Positions 46,093 through 58,774 are shown, counted from the stretch's first letter. The stretch is 64,000 bases of DNA from Dryas octopetala (GCA_963921425.1 OY992835.1:14012001-14076000); one strand, 5' to 3'. Notes: generated by a model from the sequence alone, not told the origin. Numbers and translations: made by a program.

Positions 46093-46685
46093 CAGGACAC
46101 ATACTTTGATGGTTGTTTCATTTCAGGACATTAATTTTGATTCATGTTAATGAAGGACACATACTTTTATTTTGTGTCAATTAAGGACCCTATTTTATCT
46201 CAACTTTGCCCCGATATTGAACTCATCAAAACTCCACCAAATCTAGCAAACTTATACTTGATTTAAAGCTATGCATCTCCTATTTACAACTATATAAAGA
46301 TCACTCAAATTGAACATCTACAACTCAAGATAATTGGCCCAAAAGTAGGGTACCCGAAATTGTCCAATCAGACTTCTGGGAAAAAATTTGGAAAATCAGA
46401 CAGTTTCGAGTACCCTACTTAGGGCTGATTATCTGAAGTTGTAGAAATTCAATTTTGGTGATCTTTATATGGTTGTAAAGAGGAGATGCATATCTTTAAA
46501 CTTAGTATAATTTTTCTGAATTTGGTGGAGTTTTGATGGATCCAATGTCGGGCCAAAGTTGAGATAAAAACTGAAAAAAAAAAAAACATAGTCCTTAATT
46601 GACACAAAATAAAAGTATGTGTTCTTCATTAACATGAATCAAAATTAATGTCCTGAAATGAAACAACCATCAAAGTATGTGTCAT
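46093..46685. mobile_element. Near-perfect foldback element, about 593 bp
   Basis: The left arm starts CAGGACACATACTTTGATGG; the right arm, reverse-complemented, starts ATGACACATACTTTGATGG. The arms continue to pair for almost the whole length (TTCATTTCAGGACATTAATT; AAGTTGAGATAAAA; GGTACCCGAAA against TTTCGAGTACC), leaving only a small loop near 46370-46400. Flanks TTTACAAAC and TTTGAAATC hint at a 9-bp imperfect TSD. A transcript would form a dsRNA hairpin of about 290 bp. Confidence 0.82.
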
Positions 46686-46699
46686 GTTTGAAATCATAA

Positions 46700-47652
46700 A
46701 GCTAGTTATAAAAATAATAATAAGAAGAAAAAAAAAAAAAAAAAAAAAACTAAAACTAGATTGGCATAGTGGAAATAATGAAAATTCCACATCGATCCCA
46801 AATGAGATTTCGAGTGAGCCTACATGGACTATTTGGCTTGTAAATTTCCTGTAACCAATGCTTCTGTTTAATAAAACTATAATCAGTTTGGATAAGAAAA
46901 AATAACAAATTTAGAGTGGGCGCAGATTTGAATATATAAATAGTACAATAATGTAGTCCTACTCCTACTAAGATTAATATTCAATTTCTAGGATTTATCC
47001 CCTATATAAACTTATGCTTATGATGTAAGTTTGAATTTTTTGATGTTTGATTAATACAATAGTGAGAGACAGAGTTTCTCCTCCAAAACTCTAACTCTTG
47101 GTATTCTTGCGAATCAACAAGACTTAGATGCCCTTTTTTCGGCTATTCTCAAGTTAGAGAATCAACGAGTTTAGGAAGGTCAAGTCATTCGTGCCTTTGA
47201 AACATCCATCCGCTATACGCTGCATCCACAGTTCTATCATCAGAAATTAGTTCAGCATGAGATTTAGTTCACTTTGGATGCGAATTTTGTTCGTTTGTCC
47301 CATTTCTGTTGCCTTTCGGTTCACAGGGTCAAGTTGATGATTTTGCATCAACTGGTCCTTCCTGGGTGAAGCCTTGAGAATTTTGGTCTTTGGCTGTTTC
47401 CAGATCTAGTTGTTGACGTACAATTCACTTGCATGCTTATAATTAATTCTTTATATAGCTATATAGGTGTTGTGTCAGATTGGCTAGATGTTGTAGTGGT
47501 GAAAGATCTTGTAATTCTTGTTGTGTTTTTTTATATCCCACTGGCCTCGAGCCTAACTTTCCAAAAAAAAATGGTTCAATAATTCTCTCTTTGATCTCTT
47601 TATTCTTATATCATCCTAAGAAAAAAGTAAATTGAAAATATTGTCTTTTAGT
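46700..47652. other. Intergenic, unclassified repeat fragments
   Basis: Holds a poly(A) tract at about 46728-46749 and a block (about 47090-47570) ending in an A-run after CTAACTTTCC. That block may be the 3' end of another poly(A) retroposon, but I could not find a flanking duplication. No gene seen. Confidence 0.35.
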
Positions 47653-49178
47653 TAGGGGTCGGCAATGGGCCGGGCTCGGGCAGGAATTAGAGGAGCCCAA
47701 TAGGGCTTTCAGGCTGGGCAGGGTTGGGCTTGGGCCTTAATACACAAGCCTAAGGCCCACCCATCGGGCTCGGGGCTTGCGAGCTTGGAGGGCCAGGCTG
47801 GGTTAGACCCAAACGGGCGACCCAGAATGGGCCCAAAGCCTATTTACACACATATATATTTTCAATAAAAAAAATATAGGAATTTTGGCTATGTTGTGAT
47901 TTGAACATATGACCTCACATAACAAATTTCAACTCTGAACTAACTGAGCTGACTTATTTATTTGTCTAGTTTGTGAATTATAATATATTTAATAGCTTTT
48001 TCGTTTGTTTACTTTAATAAATTATTAATATGCTTATTAAGTTATTATATAATACTATTATGTTAGTAATAGTGTAATACCATAAATAATAAACTTTTAA
48101 AATTATATACAACATTACAACTATAATAAAATATAAATGTACATGTGTATATACAACTTTTATAATATAACTATAATTAAAGTTATTAAACCACGATCGT
48201 TCATTAATTCGACCATCGTTACTTTACTTTTATATTTTCGATTGAGCTAATTTTTTGCATAGATTATCTTTGAGTGGGGAACTAAAACATGAATGATTCG
48301 GATCGTTAAAAACACGATTGAGATGTGAGCTTCTACATAGAAATACACTTGAAAAATATAATTCTAATAACTTTCCCATTGAAACCTTGTCGTTTCCATA
48401 ATTGTGAAGACCACAACGTAATTTCAACAATCTGAGCCGTTCATTTTCTATGTTCATAGTCAAAGATTATCCTTACAAAAAATTAGCCAAATCGGAATTC
48501 ATTTACACGTTCGATTATCATTAGAAAAACCACAATCGTTTATAAGTTGAACCAACGTTACCTAACTTCTACATCTCCAATTGAGCTAATTTTTTATAGG
48601 GATGATATTTGAGTAAAGAACTAAAAAATGAACGGTTCGGATCGTTGAAAATACAATTGCATCGTATGTTTATAAAACATATGTAATAAAAACTCTAAAC
48701 TCCAAACCAAACCCCAAATAATACTTTGAAAATAATCCATTTAAATATTTAATACAAAACTTGAGATTCCTTATATATTAAATTATTAATACATTATATT
48801 AATTATATAAAAATTATATAAAACCTAATTTATTAGAGTAAACAAACGAAAAACCTATTAAATATGTTATAATTCATAAACTAGACAAATAAACTAGTCA
48901 GTTTAGTTAGTTGAGAGTTGAAGCTAGTTTTGTGAGGTCTCATGTTCGAATCAAAACATAGTCAAAATCTTATAAATTTTTTTTATTGAAGATATATTTG
49001 TGTGTAAACAAGCTTTGAACCGGACTTTTGGCAGGTCTAATCGGGTTGGGCTTCCGGCAGGCCGTGGACTTCAAGGAGATGGCCCAAGCCCAGCCCAAGA
49101 GACTTTCGGGCCGAGCCGGGCCAGCCCAAATTTCAGGCCAAATCAAGCTTCGGGCCTTGGGCTTTTTGGTGAGGCCTA
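47653..49178. mobile_element. hAT-like element with ~350-bp inverted arms, 1526 bp
   Basis: The TSD CTTTTAGT is at 47645-47652 and 49179-49186. Outer ends are TAGGGGTCGGCAATGGGCC and, reverse-complemented, TAGGCCTCACC. The arms (about 47653-48010 and 48830-49178) pair at roughly 80 percent, for example TTTATTTGTCTAGTTT and GGTCTCATGTTCGAAT-type stretches. The outer 150 bp are rich in GGGCC/GGGCTTG. The middle (48180-48660) has repeated GAACGGTTCGGATCGTT-type units in both orientations. No transposase seen. TAGGGGTGG-type ends are common in plant hAT MITEs; 55525-55852 has the same type of end. Confidence 0.85.
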
Positions 49179-49783
49179 CTTTTAGTGCCATTTTAGGAAA
49201 ATGAAGTTACTTCTTCTATCTTCTAACCACTACTGCCAGTACCACAATAAGTTCTGAGATTCATCCATGACTCATGAGCGCCACACAGCCGGAACAGATT
49301 TAAGGGGCCATGGCCCATATGTCAAAATTTAAAATGGAGCTTTTTTTTTTTCACTCATACTAATTTTTTCTTTTTGTGATTTTTTTGATATATTATCAGA
49401 TTTCAACCTAGAAAATTTCATATTACAGTATTATGATCAATAAGCAATTAGTATAAAAGTAAACAAACAAATAATGAAACACAGCACAAAAATAAAGGGT
49501 ATCAGGATGGAGAGACAAAGCATCACTTGATCATTACTAGGCCATGTATAGAGATCAATGTCAATCTCACACCCATTAAACAAAACTAATTAGTAAGGTG
49601 TTAAAGCAAAACAAAATAAACTTAATTAATTTAATTTAATTATAAGGATACAGGACTAATCTGTAATGATGAATTGGAGTACAAACTTCGAAATTTTGAC
49701 TTGGTTGAAACTTTTTGAACAATAGGGGAAAGTGGAAATATATTGGCTCAAATCCCAAAAGTGTAATTTGGCCTTAAAAAACA

Positions 49784-50308
49784 AGCTCAATTACAAATAC
49801 ACTCACCAATTATAAGATGTATTTCAGATTGATCTATGTATAAAAAATTATTTCAGATTAATACACTAACTAATAAAAATTTAAAAATTATTACATCCGT
49901 TACAAATTTCGTTAATAAAGACGTTAAATGCCAGTGTAGACAATACTGACGTAGATTTTTTAAATGATGTGGACACCAAATTTAAACCACATAGATTAAT
50001 GATGTCATATTTAATTATATTTTTAGAGGGTTTAAAAGTTTTGTTAGTTTTTATTTTTTATTTTTTATTTTTTTAATCAATATGACATAATTAATACATG
50101 TGGAACAAATTTGGTGTCCACTTCATTCAAAAAATTCAGGTCATCGTTGTCCAAAGTAGCATTTAACTATCGTTTTTGACGAAATTCATAATTGATGTGC
50201 TATTTTGTAGTTTTCTATTAGTTAGTGAACCAATCTAAAATAATTTTTTGTTTATGTACCAATCTGAAATACCACTTATAGTTGGTGAGTGTATTTTATA
50301 ATTGAGCC
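49784..50308. mobile_element. Second GGCTCAATTAC-type MITE
   Basis: Begins (A)GCTCAATTACAAATACAC and ends ATTTTATAATTGAGCC. It is collinear with 7979-8467 through most of its length (TTACAAATTTCGTTAATAA; GATGTGGACACCAAATTTAA). It is more diverged and its TSD is no longer clear. Confidence 0.85.
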
Positions 50309-52299
50309 TAAATAATATGAAGAGATTCACACAAGACGATTTCTTAAAATGGGTCTAAAGTCTAAACAACAGTAATACATACATTTAATTTAGTAGCGTA
50401 CATACATAATAAATGTGACAGGGGACAACATTCATGAGAACACTTATAGAAATGAGCATTCTCAGAGGTTATAGCAAATAAGATTTTTGTGATAGTCCAC
50501 GCTACTCAAACCAATTTTTTGTTAGTTATATTCATTCTTGTAGAAAGAGAACATATATGTCTTTACTCTTTAGACTCACCAAATCAATGAGGACAAATGT
50601 AAGAAAAATTAAGCTCATCTCGAATAGACTCAGCAAATGTTTTTTGCTGCTCAATTAGTTATGTCACATTGGATAAATCATCTCTAACAGCCTCTGCAAA
50701 TGAGCTCTTCAAAATAAGGACCCAAAGTCAACTCTAAGAAATTTGGTTCTTCAAATTGTCATATAGGTCATCAAAGTAAGATTTAAAGAACTTGTCGAAG
50801 ATGTTCTAACGACTAAAAGCAAACTTATCTGTACAGGGATATCGAACTAAACTTCAGGCCTCCACTTTGCTTGATGAGCCATGTATAAGAGCTAGGCACA
50901 ACTTCAATCTAATCAGCATATATAGATGCGAATCATTGAACTTCCATCGAACAATATTGAGCGTCTCTTTAGTCAATGGACATTGATGAATGGAATACAA
51001 TACAAAATGAAGGTTATGTTATGTACTTCGAAATTCTTGTGCGTGACATGTCGTTTGGATTATAAAATAAAGACTTGTGTCTATTTCTTAAATAAATTGA
51101 ATGAATGATTACTTGTTGTGATTCTATAAAGACTGTTTTATATATTGTTTTAAACATATAGGTTTAATTTCACTGACAACACCAATAATATATAGAAGAC
51201 TAAACTCAAATAATTATACTAGATTCACCAAATTGTACAAATATCTTGAGGAGGTGAGGGGGTGGGGAATGGGGATGCTAGGTACGTTGAGTGAGTGGGA
51301 GTGGGCTTTTGGTTTTTCTTTTTATTAAATAAGAGTTTCTCTCTTTTATTTATTGTAAAATTTGTCTAACAAATTTGATGACTGATCAACTACCTAAGGG
51401 TTGTGCCTTGCTTGGAAGTGGTGGAATGTGACAGTAGACAACATAGGATTCTTTTACATGGAAGTGAATTCTACCTGCAGGTGAGATCGACCTTATATGG
51501 TATGAAAAGTGTCTATGACTTTTGAAGTCACAAATTAAAGAATTCTAACCCTTGGCATATATAATTGATTAGGCCTTTCGAGTGCTCAAGAGTCAAGACC
51601 AAGCTCTGATTCAGTGGTGAGAATTAAGCTCTAAAGTCACAAGTTATCGATGTAGACCCGCATATATATAGAAGCAAGACTTACAACCATTACCGGCAGC
51701 CCTCATTGCCACAGCTTCTTTGAAGACCTCTTACCAATAGGCAATAGCATCTCTGCTGGCCTATATCTTAAAGGAACTCTGTATTTCCCTTTGTTTTTCT
51801 GCACATGAAGACTAGGATGGTATTTTACTGAATCAATTAGTAGACTAAAAACTTGATATTCTGACATAACGGCAAGGTCGTATGGTGGATTTTGAGCAGC
51901 CACACATACCAATACATGCACACACTAAGACACACATTTATACTCAAGAGCATTCTTAAAGGTTATAGAAAATAAGATTTTTGAGAGTTATTTACGTTCA
52001 TGTGTCACACCACATGAAAAGTAAGAAAAGTAAGAAACGAGTTATTTACCATGGCAATGGGGACAAACGTAAGAAAAGTAATGATTAACAGCCCTGGTCT
52101 TCTTCTGATTACTAAGCCATGTATCTCCTGATTCAGCAGAGTTGGATTCATATGAAGCATCTCTTGATTACTAAGCTATATATGTATGGAGATCAAAGTC
52201 AATTCCCATGCCTATTTAACAAACTAAGGTGTTGAAGGAAAACAAAACAAACGTCTTATCTGTACAGGGATACAGTACTAATCTCTTCCTTGACACATA
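50309..52299. other. Intergenic with diverged internal duplication of an unknown sequence
   Basis: Parts of 49530-51000 recur in diverged form at 51960-52690: CACTTTGCTTGATGAGCC near 50860 and near 52320, and GAGATCAA(A/T)GTCAAT near 49551 and 52190. This indicates an old tandem duplication, with the MITE inserted in the first copy. A minus-strand frame at 51703-51921 (LRYRPAEMLLPIGKRSSK) is unrecognised. No gene is called. Confidence 0.4.
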
Positions 52300-52716
52300 T
52301 CAAACTAAACTTGAGGCCTCCACTTTGCTTGATGAGCCATGTATAAGGGGCACATCTTCAATCCAATCAGCATAGATGCGGCTCATTTTCTCAAGTTCAT
52401 TCCATATGAAGTTGCACCTTGTACCCTGCACTTGTTGTTTATAAATAGTCGCATTCCCAATCCTACCATTTGAAGTCTTTGAATTGTTAGTCTGCACCGT
52501 TCCAGATTCAACTGCAGTGTAGCCACGAAGCTTCTGTAGTTCTGTTACTTCTGTAAAACGATGATGCAGCTGAAAATTTAATTCTCTGAGAATTATTGCA
52601 CATCTCAAATATTGAGTGTCTCTATAGTTAAGAAAGGGACATTGATGAATGGGAAGAATCAGCAATTCTGAATGTAGATAGGTTCTAGATATCATGAACT
52701 GACTCCAATTCATCAT
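52300..52716 (-). CDS. Unrecognised 138-codon frame, possible exon of a decayed gene
   Basis: One open frame of 138 residues with a mixed, non-repetitive composition (ELQKLRGYTAVESG, then NELEKMSRIYADWIEDVP). I do not recognise a domain. A diverged, broken duplicate lies at about 50830-51000, and the frame begins exactly at the left breakpoint of duplication copy B (52717/52718), so its upstream part may have been cut off. It could be the 3' exon of an old gene or a chance frame. There is no signal peptide or membrane span. Confidence 0.2.
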   Translation of the reverse strand: MMNWSQFMISRTYLHSELLILPIHQCPFLNYRDTQYLRCAIILRELNFQLHHRFTEVTELQKLRGYTAVESGTVQTNNSKTSNGRIGNATIYKQQVQGTRCNFIWNELEKMSRIYADWIEDVPLIHGSSSKVEASSLV

Positions 52717-52760
52717 TATATTAACAGATTAACATGTTATTCGATCTCTTTGTTCCACAG

Positions 52761-53966
52761 GGTCCCCTGTAGAGCTGGAATATGTACATCACCAATGGAG
52801 GTAACATCCTCTCAGTTAATTGCATTTGAACTACTCCCTTTAGTTATAGTAAAGGGGGCTGTTGCAAATGCATTTGTCAAGAACAAAGCAATCCCAAGCT
52901 ATGATAACTTGATGTTATATGAGTTCACCAATGTAAAGGAAACCACTGCAATATCTGATCTACAGCGCCTAGAGGTTAGTATGTTCACAGCATTTTTCTC
53001 TCAACTCCTATGTGATATTGCTGAAACCTTAATTAGCTAGGTCTCACATTGGGAATCATAAGCCTTACATCTCAATACAAAAAATAGCAGGTCTCCTATT
53101 CATTGTCAATTTGTTTTTGAGTTGGATATTCTAATTTTACCATAGTATCATAGAGAGGCAAGCAATTTGTTCATGTTTAATGCCCACTTTGGCTGCACAC
53201 ACGTTATTGTCAATTGGTTTTGAGTTGGATGTTGAAACTTTAACATAATCAACAATCTATGTTCCCTGCTAAGAAATACAACAAGACAAGAATTTACAGT
53301 TCTTTGGTAACCTTCTCCTTTTGTTTTCAGTTATTTTCTTTAATTAAAGAGTGAGGGAGACTAAAGATAGAAAGGAGGGAGAAGATGAGAGATGTGAGGA
53401 ACAAAATGAAGGACAATAAGTATATAGAATGATTTCTAAAACTAGAACCTATTGGAGACCCATTCATTTTATTTTTCATCCTCTATTCCTTACCTCTTTG
53501 ATCTCCTTTTTCCCTTTCTCTCTTTAATATAAAGAAAACAGATAAGGAAAATGAAGATATTACCAAATGAGCTTAGAATAAAATGCACTAGTAGAGTTCA
53601 ATGAAAAAAAAAAAGAAAGAAAGAAGAGAGAGAGAGAGAGTAAATACATGAACATAGATTAAATTCTGTAGTACTTGTTATCACCATGGCTTGCATCAGG
53701 TTCTTGCTGGAAGTTACTTATCAGTGGCAGGAGCACTTATGGGCCTTATAAAACCAGGGAGAATGAGCCTCTTTGGTATTCTTCTTATCCTATGGGGCCT
53801 TGTTAGGGAAATCATTTTGAGAAGATCAATGAGCACAGATCACATATACATTTACCCAGCAATGTCAATTGCCATGTTTTCTGCCTTCTTGTCTGTAACA
53901 AAGGATGTAAGGAGGATAATTCGTAGTTTCAGAGGTCCGCGGAATGTAAAAGCAAAACGTTTATAA
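52761..53966 (+). pseudogene. Membrane protein gene, copy B, missing exon 1
   Basis: Exons 2 (52761-52974) and 3 (53700-53966) are intact and nearly identical to copy A; among the few residue changes are T/A in VKNK(T/A)IPSY, A/E in NVK(A/E)TT and L/M in GAL(L/M)G. The duplication breakpoint lies in intron 1, so the start codon, the first 30 residues including a membrane anchor, and the site II promoter are absent. Nothing upstream offers a matching phase-2 donor with a start. It is a 5'-truncated pseudogene unless a new first exon has been recruited. Confidence 0.82.
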
Positions 53967-55280
53967 GTTGATGCCTTCAAAATCATAAATTTGTTTGAAA
54001 TGTTTCCTGTTTCTGCGGGAAGAGACTATTTTGATGTAAATGATTCTTTCTGTACTGTAATTACAAAGAAAGGAACACATTTGTTCTTATGAGGTAGAGC
54101 AACCAGTCTTGTGATTTAACTTTATTGCATTCAGAAAGCAATAGTCTGTGGAGAGGGATCTAAAGCTATTAGTTCACATGTAGCATTCTCACACTTGCTT
54201 AGCTTGGTGTATGTCTTTTGGCTTTTCTTTGTTTTTATATTGTTTGTGTACGACTTCAACTTCTGGTTTCCTCTTGTGTTCTTTTTAAACTGTGAAATCT
54301 GAATACTCATTATTGAAAAAGCAATTAATAGATTAATAAATTTTGATTTGCCTCAGTCTCAGTATAATCACCCAGGCATGAAGGAATCTAAGAGACTAAA
54401 AGTGATATGGAGGGAATCAGAAGGCACTAATTTCTTGCATAATTGTATGAATAACACAGCACAAAGCCAATTGCTAAAACTAAATATTGAAGAACAAGGG
54501 TTGGCAGATTGGGGATCTCTAACCAAACTCATTCTTCCAAGTCCTCCTTCATGTTTCATTGACAAGTCACCTTCAAATAGATCCCTCAGCTAACACACAT
54601 AATGCCCAAACATCTTGAAATGATTCAAGGGTCCTAATAAAAAATAACAGGGGAAACACATCTTTTTTACTTGCTTTTGGTTGTTTTTGAACTCTTAAAT
54701 CATTATTTAGAGCGAAGCACAAGTTGGAACCAATAATGCCACAAAATTCATATTCAAACTTGAACTGAATGGCATGATCATAGTGGATAAGCATAAGTAA
54801 GCTAAATGTTGGACATTAGCTTGGTTCATTTACTGGCACGTTCCTTAATGCTATTGAATTTTCAGCAAGTCTTTTCAACTCTCAGTTGCACATGAATGAA
54901 AAGTTGTGAATATATGGGGCCTCATGGCAAAGTGTATGTTTTCCTAAAAAACTAGCTATGTTGCCCATAATGACTGAATACATTTGCACCATGAGCTGCT
55001 ATGTACTTGTGGACCATATGCTGCTATTTACATATTAATATACAAGGTTTTTGTGGTTAGAATCACATGGGCGTTTCAGATTCAATCATATGCACATGGC
55101 ATTAAGTAAGGTAGACTGGAACAAGTTTGCAAAGGCATTTGGCAATGACTGGTGATGGTGACCTTACTGATTAGTGTTCTGATGCTGTTTGTTGTGATTT
55201 CACATTTTTTTCCCGTATGATATAAATTAGATAGACTACTACATATTCTAGATGTATATATTAAATTAAACATGAAAAAA
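53967..55280. other. 3' flank of membrane gene copy B, then B-specific sequence
   Basis: The stretch 53967-54681 matches copy A downstream sequence. From 54682 the sequence is specific to B. The frame at 54348-54593 is the 3' flank read by chance, since the same region in copy A is broken. No gene seen. Confidence 0.55.
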
Positions 55281-55450
55281 TTATTAGGTGTAACCGATAT
55301 AACGCCACGTGATGTAATCAATTCAACGTGTAAGGGTATTATTGGACGGTATATTTATATTAGTAGGATATAGTATTAATAACATTCACTCATATTATGA
55401 TACGTTAGATTGGTTACACCACGTGACGGTGTATCGGTTACACATAATAA
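55281..55450. mobile_element. Short TIR element, about 170 bp
   Basis: Ends are TTATTAGGTGTAACCGATA and, reverse-complemented, TTATTATGTGTAACCGATA, with CCACGTGATGTAA against TTACACCACGTGA further in. Both arms carry a CACGTG (G-box) core. The exact ends and TSD are ambiguous because of flanking A/T. Confidence 0.65.
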
Positions 55451-55524
55451 TTTCTCACTAAAACAGGATATGGAACCAATGACTGTAATAGCTCAAGCAA
55501 TTAGCAAAGTGGCAGAGGTATGAC

Positions 55525-55852
55525 TAGGGGTGGAATCGATCGGTTACCGAATCGATTGGTCGGTAACCGACCTTAAATAGGGGGTGGGGAGATGCTGCGC
55601 AGGTGGATCGATTTCGAACCGAACCCAGTCGGTTACCGACTTCTCAGTTGCGGTTCGGTTTGATGGGCGGTGCAGGTCGGTTGGTCGGGGCATTTTGGTG
55701 GTCCGAGGAAGGTGGTATGTAACCGTTTTTGACGCCGACAAGGGGAGGCTCGGCGTGGTGCACGACCAAAACCGATCTTCAACACCAAGGACAGAAACCA
55801 ATCGGTGCTGTTCGATCGGATTCGATTTTGTCGGACAAAAAAACCACCCCTA
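55525..55852. mobile_element. hAT MITE TAGGGGTGG, 328 bp, 8-bp TSD
   Basis: Ends TAGGGGTGG...CCACCCCTA, with a perfect TSD GGTATGAC at 55517-55524 and 55853-55860. The interior is rich in CGGTTACCGA and TCGGTTGGTCGG units on both strands, giving frames of 85-89 codons with no domain. Confidence 0.92.
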
Positions 55853-56781
55853 GGTATGACATATTGACAAACATGAAACAGAGGTCATTGATTATTTGAG
55901 TAATAAAAATCCTGGCAATATGAATGCATGCTATCTTTTCTTTTCTTTTTTATTACTTTTTCAAGGGAGGTTTATGATTATGGAAAAAAGGTACCTACCC
56001 TGTCTAAACTCTAAATGATAAAGTTCAATATAAATAGCAATTATCCAATTTTTCTCTAAGATATCAATTTATAAGATCGAAACATACAATAAAAAGAACA
56101 TAAATATAAAGTTCAACCATATTGTTTATAACTAGAACAAAAAGAAAAGATGTCTCAATTTTTTTTTTTATTTGGACTGAGATGTCTCAAAATTTACTCT
56201 TTCAATAAGTGAGTATAATTTCTATGGAAGATCTTAAAAAAAATTTAGTATTTATAAAATTGCAGAAAATAAATGGGTGTGTGGTTATGATTGAAAGTAT
56301 GATAACATTCTCTAACTTTATCATTAGTCAAACTCTTTAATTTTTATTTATTAACGAAAGTCAAAGAATTTCAGAATTCAGAGGTGGATTATTATAAGCT
56401 CTTATTATTGCTGCCCTGTTGGTCTGCTGGACCATGATGTAATGCCAAATTTGATACTGTTTAGATGCACACAGATTTCGTCCACTTCCTTAACCACTGG
56501 TCCATTGCTGAATCATGTCTTTCTTGTAGGGCCACAAAATAGGACCATCTAGTGTTCTAAAAATCCTCAAATCTTGAAAATTTTGTTTGCACTCACTTGT
56601 CTCTACTTGTCTAACTTTTTAATATATGGATTTTCATCTTAGTGGACCCTCTTTTTCTTCTTTGTAGCTATCTCCATAGAATGAAATAAAGAGATTTTGG
56701 GGTTTTAGAGTTGGGTTTTGCTTTTCAGCTTAAGAAATAGACTGGGAGAGTCCATAGATTTGCTTAGCTAGACCTGGTAGT

Positions 56782-57145
56782 TGTTGAGAGTAATGTGGAG
56801 CAATGTCCCATATCGAAAAACTAGAGCTTAGTATATATGCTTATAAGTCTTAGGCCTCTCCAGTTATTGCCAATTAGTTTTGGGTTGGATGCTCTAATTC
56901 TATCATGAACCCAGAGATTGGTTATTCGCGTGTAAGGCCTCACGGCCACACGTGCTCCCACGTCACCCAATACAATTTGTTCACGTGTAAGGCTCAAAAT
57001 CTCGCCACACGTGCGGGGGCGTGTTGAAAGTAATGTGGAGCAATGTCCCATATCGAAAAACTAGAACTTAGTATATGTGCTTATAAGTCTTAGGCTTCTC
57101 CACCCATTGTCAATTGATTTTGGGTTGAATGCTCTAATTCTATTT
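56782..57145 (+). mobile_element. TRIM (terminal-repeat retrotransposon in miniature), 364 bp
   Basis: Two direct LTR-like repeats, about 56782-56907 and 57022-57145, both start TGTTGA(G/A)AGTAATGTGG and share the body through GGATGCTCTAATTCTAT. The 5-bp TSD GTAGT is at 56777-56781 and 57146-57150. A purine-rich GCGGGGGCG lies just before the second repeat, in the polypurine position. The primer-binding site is degenerate. The internal region (114 bp) has no coding capacity, as usual for TRIMs. Confidence 0.85.
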
Positions 57146-57150
57146 GTAGT

Positions 57151-58714
57151 TTCGTTGGGAGTAAGCTCCAGTTAAAAGATTACATTTTCGAGGAGGGCTT
57201 TTGTTCTTGGATTGCATACTTCGAAAACCAGATGACTTCTGCTTTTTGAGGGCTGTGATTAGAAGATTTCTGAACGTTGACTGACTTTGAGAGCTGGGTT
57301 TTACTTGTGGAAGGCAGAAATTGATATGTATCTGCACAGGACCCTCTGAGCATTTTTCTAGTTTAAGTATTAATTTTTGGAGGTGGGTTTTCATTTGTGG
57401 AGCTATATGTAAATTTCAATTGTGGGTTGTGGTTCATGGGCTGCAAAGTTCAGAAATTTATAGAGAATGTTTAAGCTTTTAGTAGTGGTTTTCGTGTAAA
57501 TTGTTTGATGGAAGCATGACAGCATCTTTGCACACTTGGATCTATCCTTTCCAAAAATTAAGCTTTGCAAATACACATAGAATTAACCCTCCATAAGCTT
57601 TGCACACAATAGTCATGGAATCTTACTTGCACACACTTGGAACTATCCTTTCCATAAATTAAGCTTTGCACACAATAGTCATGGAATCTTACTCCTATCA
57701 AACATATCATATGCAATGGAGAAGCTAATGCAATTGAGTCTTTTCCTCTAGAAACTATGGACAAGAAAGATAGACTAATTTGGTCTCTGGAGAAAAAATG
57801 AATCTACACAGTCCAATCTAGCTACCATAAGCAGCATGCTAGAAAGACTTCTTTAGTGGCCTAGAAACCCTCCCAACAAGACTTCTTTAGATGCAGAAAG
57901 ACTTCTTCTGGAAGGGCATCTCCAACTCTCTACCAACAAGATTCATTCTATACATAAGGAAAATGATCGATCACCAACCCATTTCATTTATCAATAAATC
58001 ATATGTTATTTTTTAAAAATCTTTGCACATAGTGAATAAAGTAGTATCAAATTCAGTACATGAATTGTGTGTTGATCGATGTGCTTAAAGTTATGAACCG
58101 AAGATAATGCTGGTGCATGGCATTGTATATCAATAAAGCTGAACAATGCATATCAACATAACAAACTCCTTAAATTGAGTCTTACTTGCTCCCTGTATTG
58201 GATCTGCGCAGATAAAAAATAATCAAATTTCAATATAGAAAAAGGGGTCATGATTGAGTTTTTAAATACAAGATGTTCAACATTATATGTCAAGCATAAA
58301 ACACACTAAATTAATTGGATTATGTGAGGGCGTGTAGCTTCAATGGTAGAGAGCATCTACCTCATATCCAAAGCTAGAATTCATAACTTTTATATAAAAT
58401 ATATGATATATCAAATTTTAAAAATGGTTCTCTGGGACTTGAGCTAGCAATGAATACAATTGCATAACATTGGGATCTCAATCTAAAAGCATTCAACAAG
58501 ACATTGAGCTAGTACATCTAATTGATATATTACACAAACAATAATTCTTTAGTATAATAAGATCGTTCAATTTTTCAACCGTATACATATAGTACTAATA
58601 ATAATAATACTATGGCAAGAATTTAAGGCATTCAACGAAACAAAATATCTAGTACAGCTTATTTTAGGTGCAAATACACGTATAGAACCTTTTCTTTCAA
58701 AGTAAAACTTTCTA
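57151..58714. other. Intergenic, end of B-specific segment and homology to copy A
   Basis: Up to 57784 the sequence is B-specific, with a short tandem repeat (TTAAGCTTTGCACACAATAGTCATGGAATCTTACT-type units, 57560-57690; only its first part is identical between units). From 57785 on it matches 9574-10340 and then 11206-11386 of copy A. No gene seen. Confidence 0.55.
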
Positions 58715-58774
58715 CTAATTATTTTTGCAACTGTTGTAGCAGGCTCCAAAGTAGCCTTCCACTTCAGCCATACC

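Noticed and set aside
55544-55853. 85-89-codon frames rich in CGGTTACCGA-derived residues
   Set aside because: Entirely within the 328-bp hAT MITE and caused by its internal repeats.
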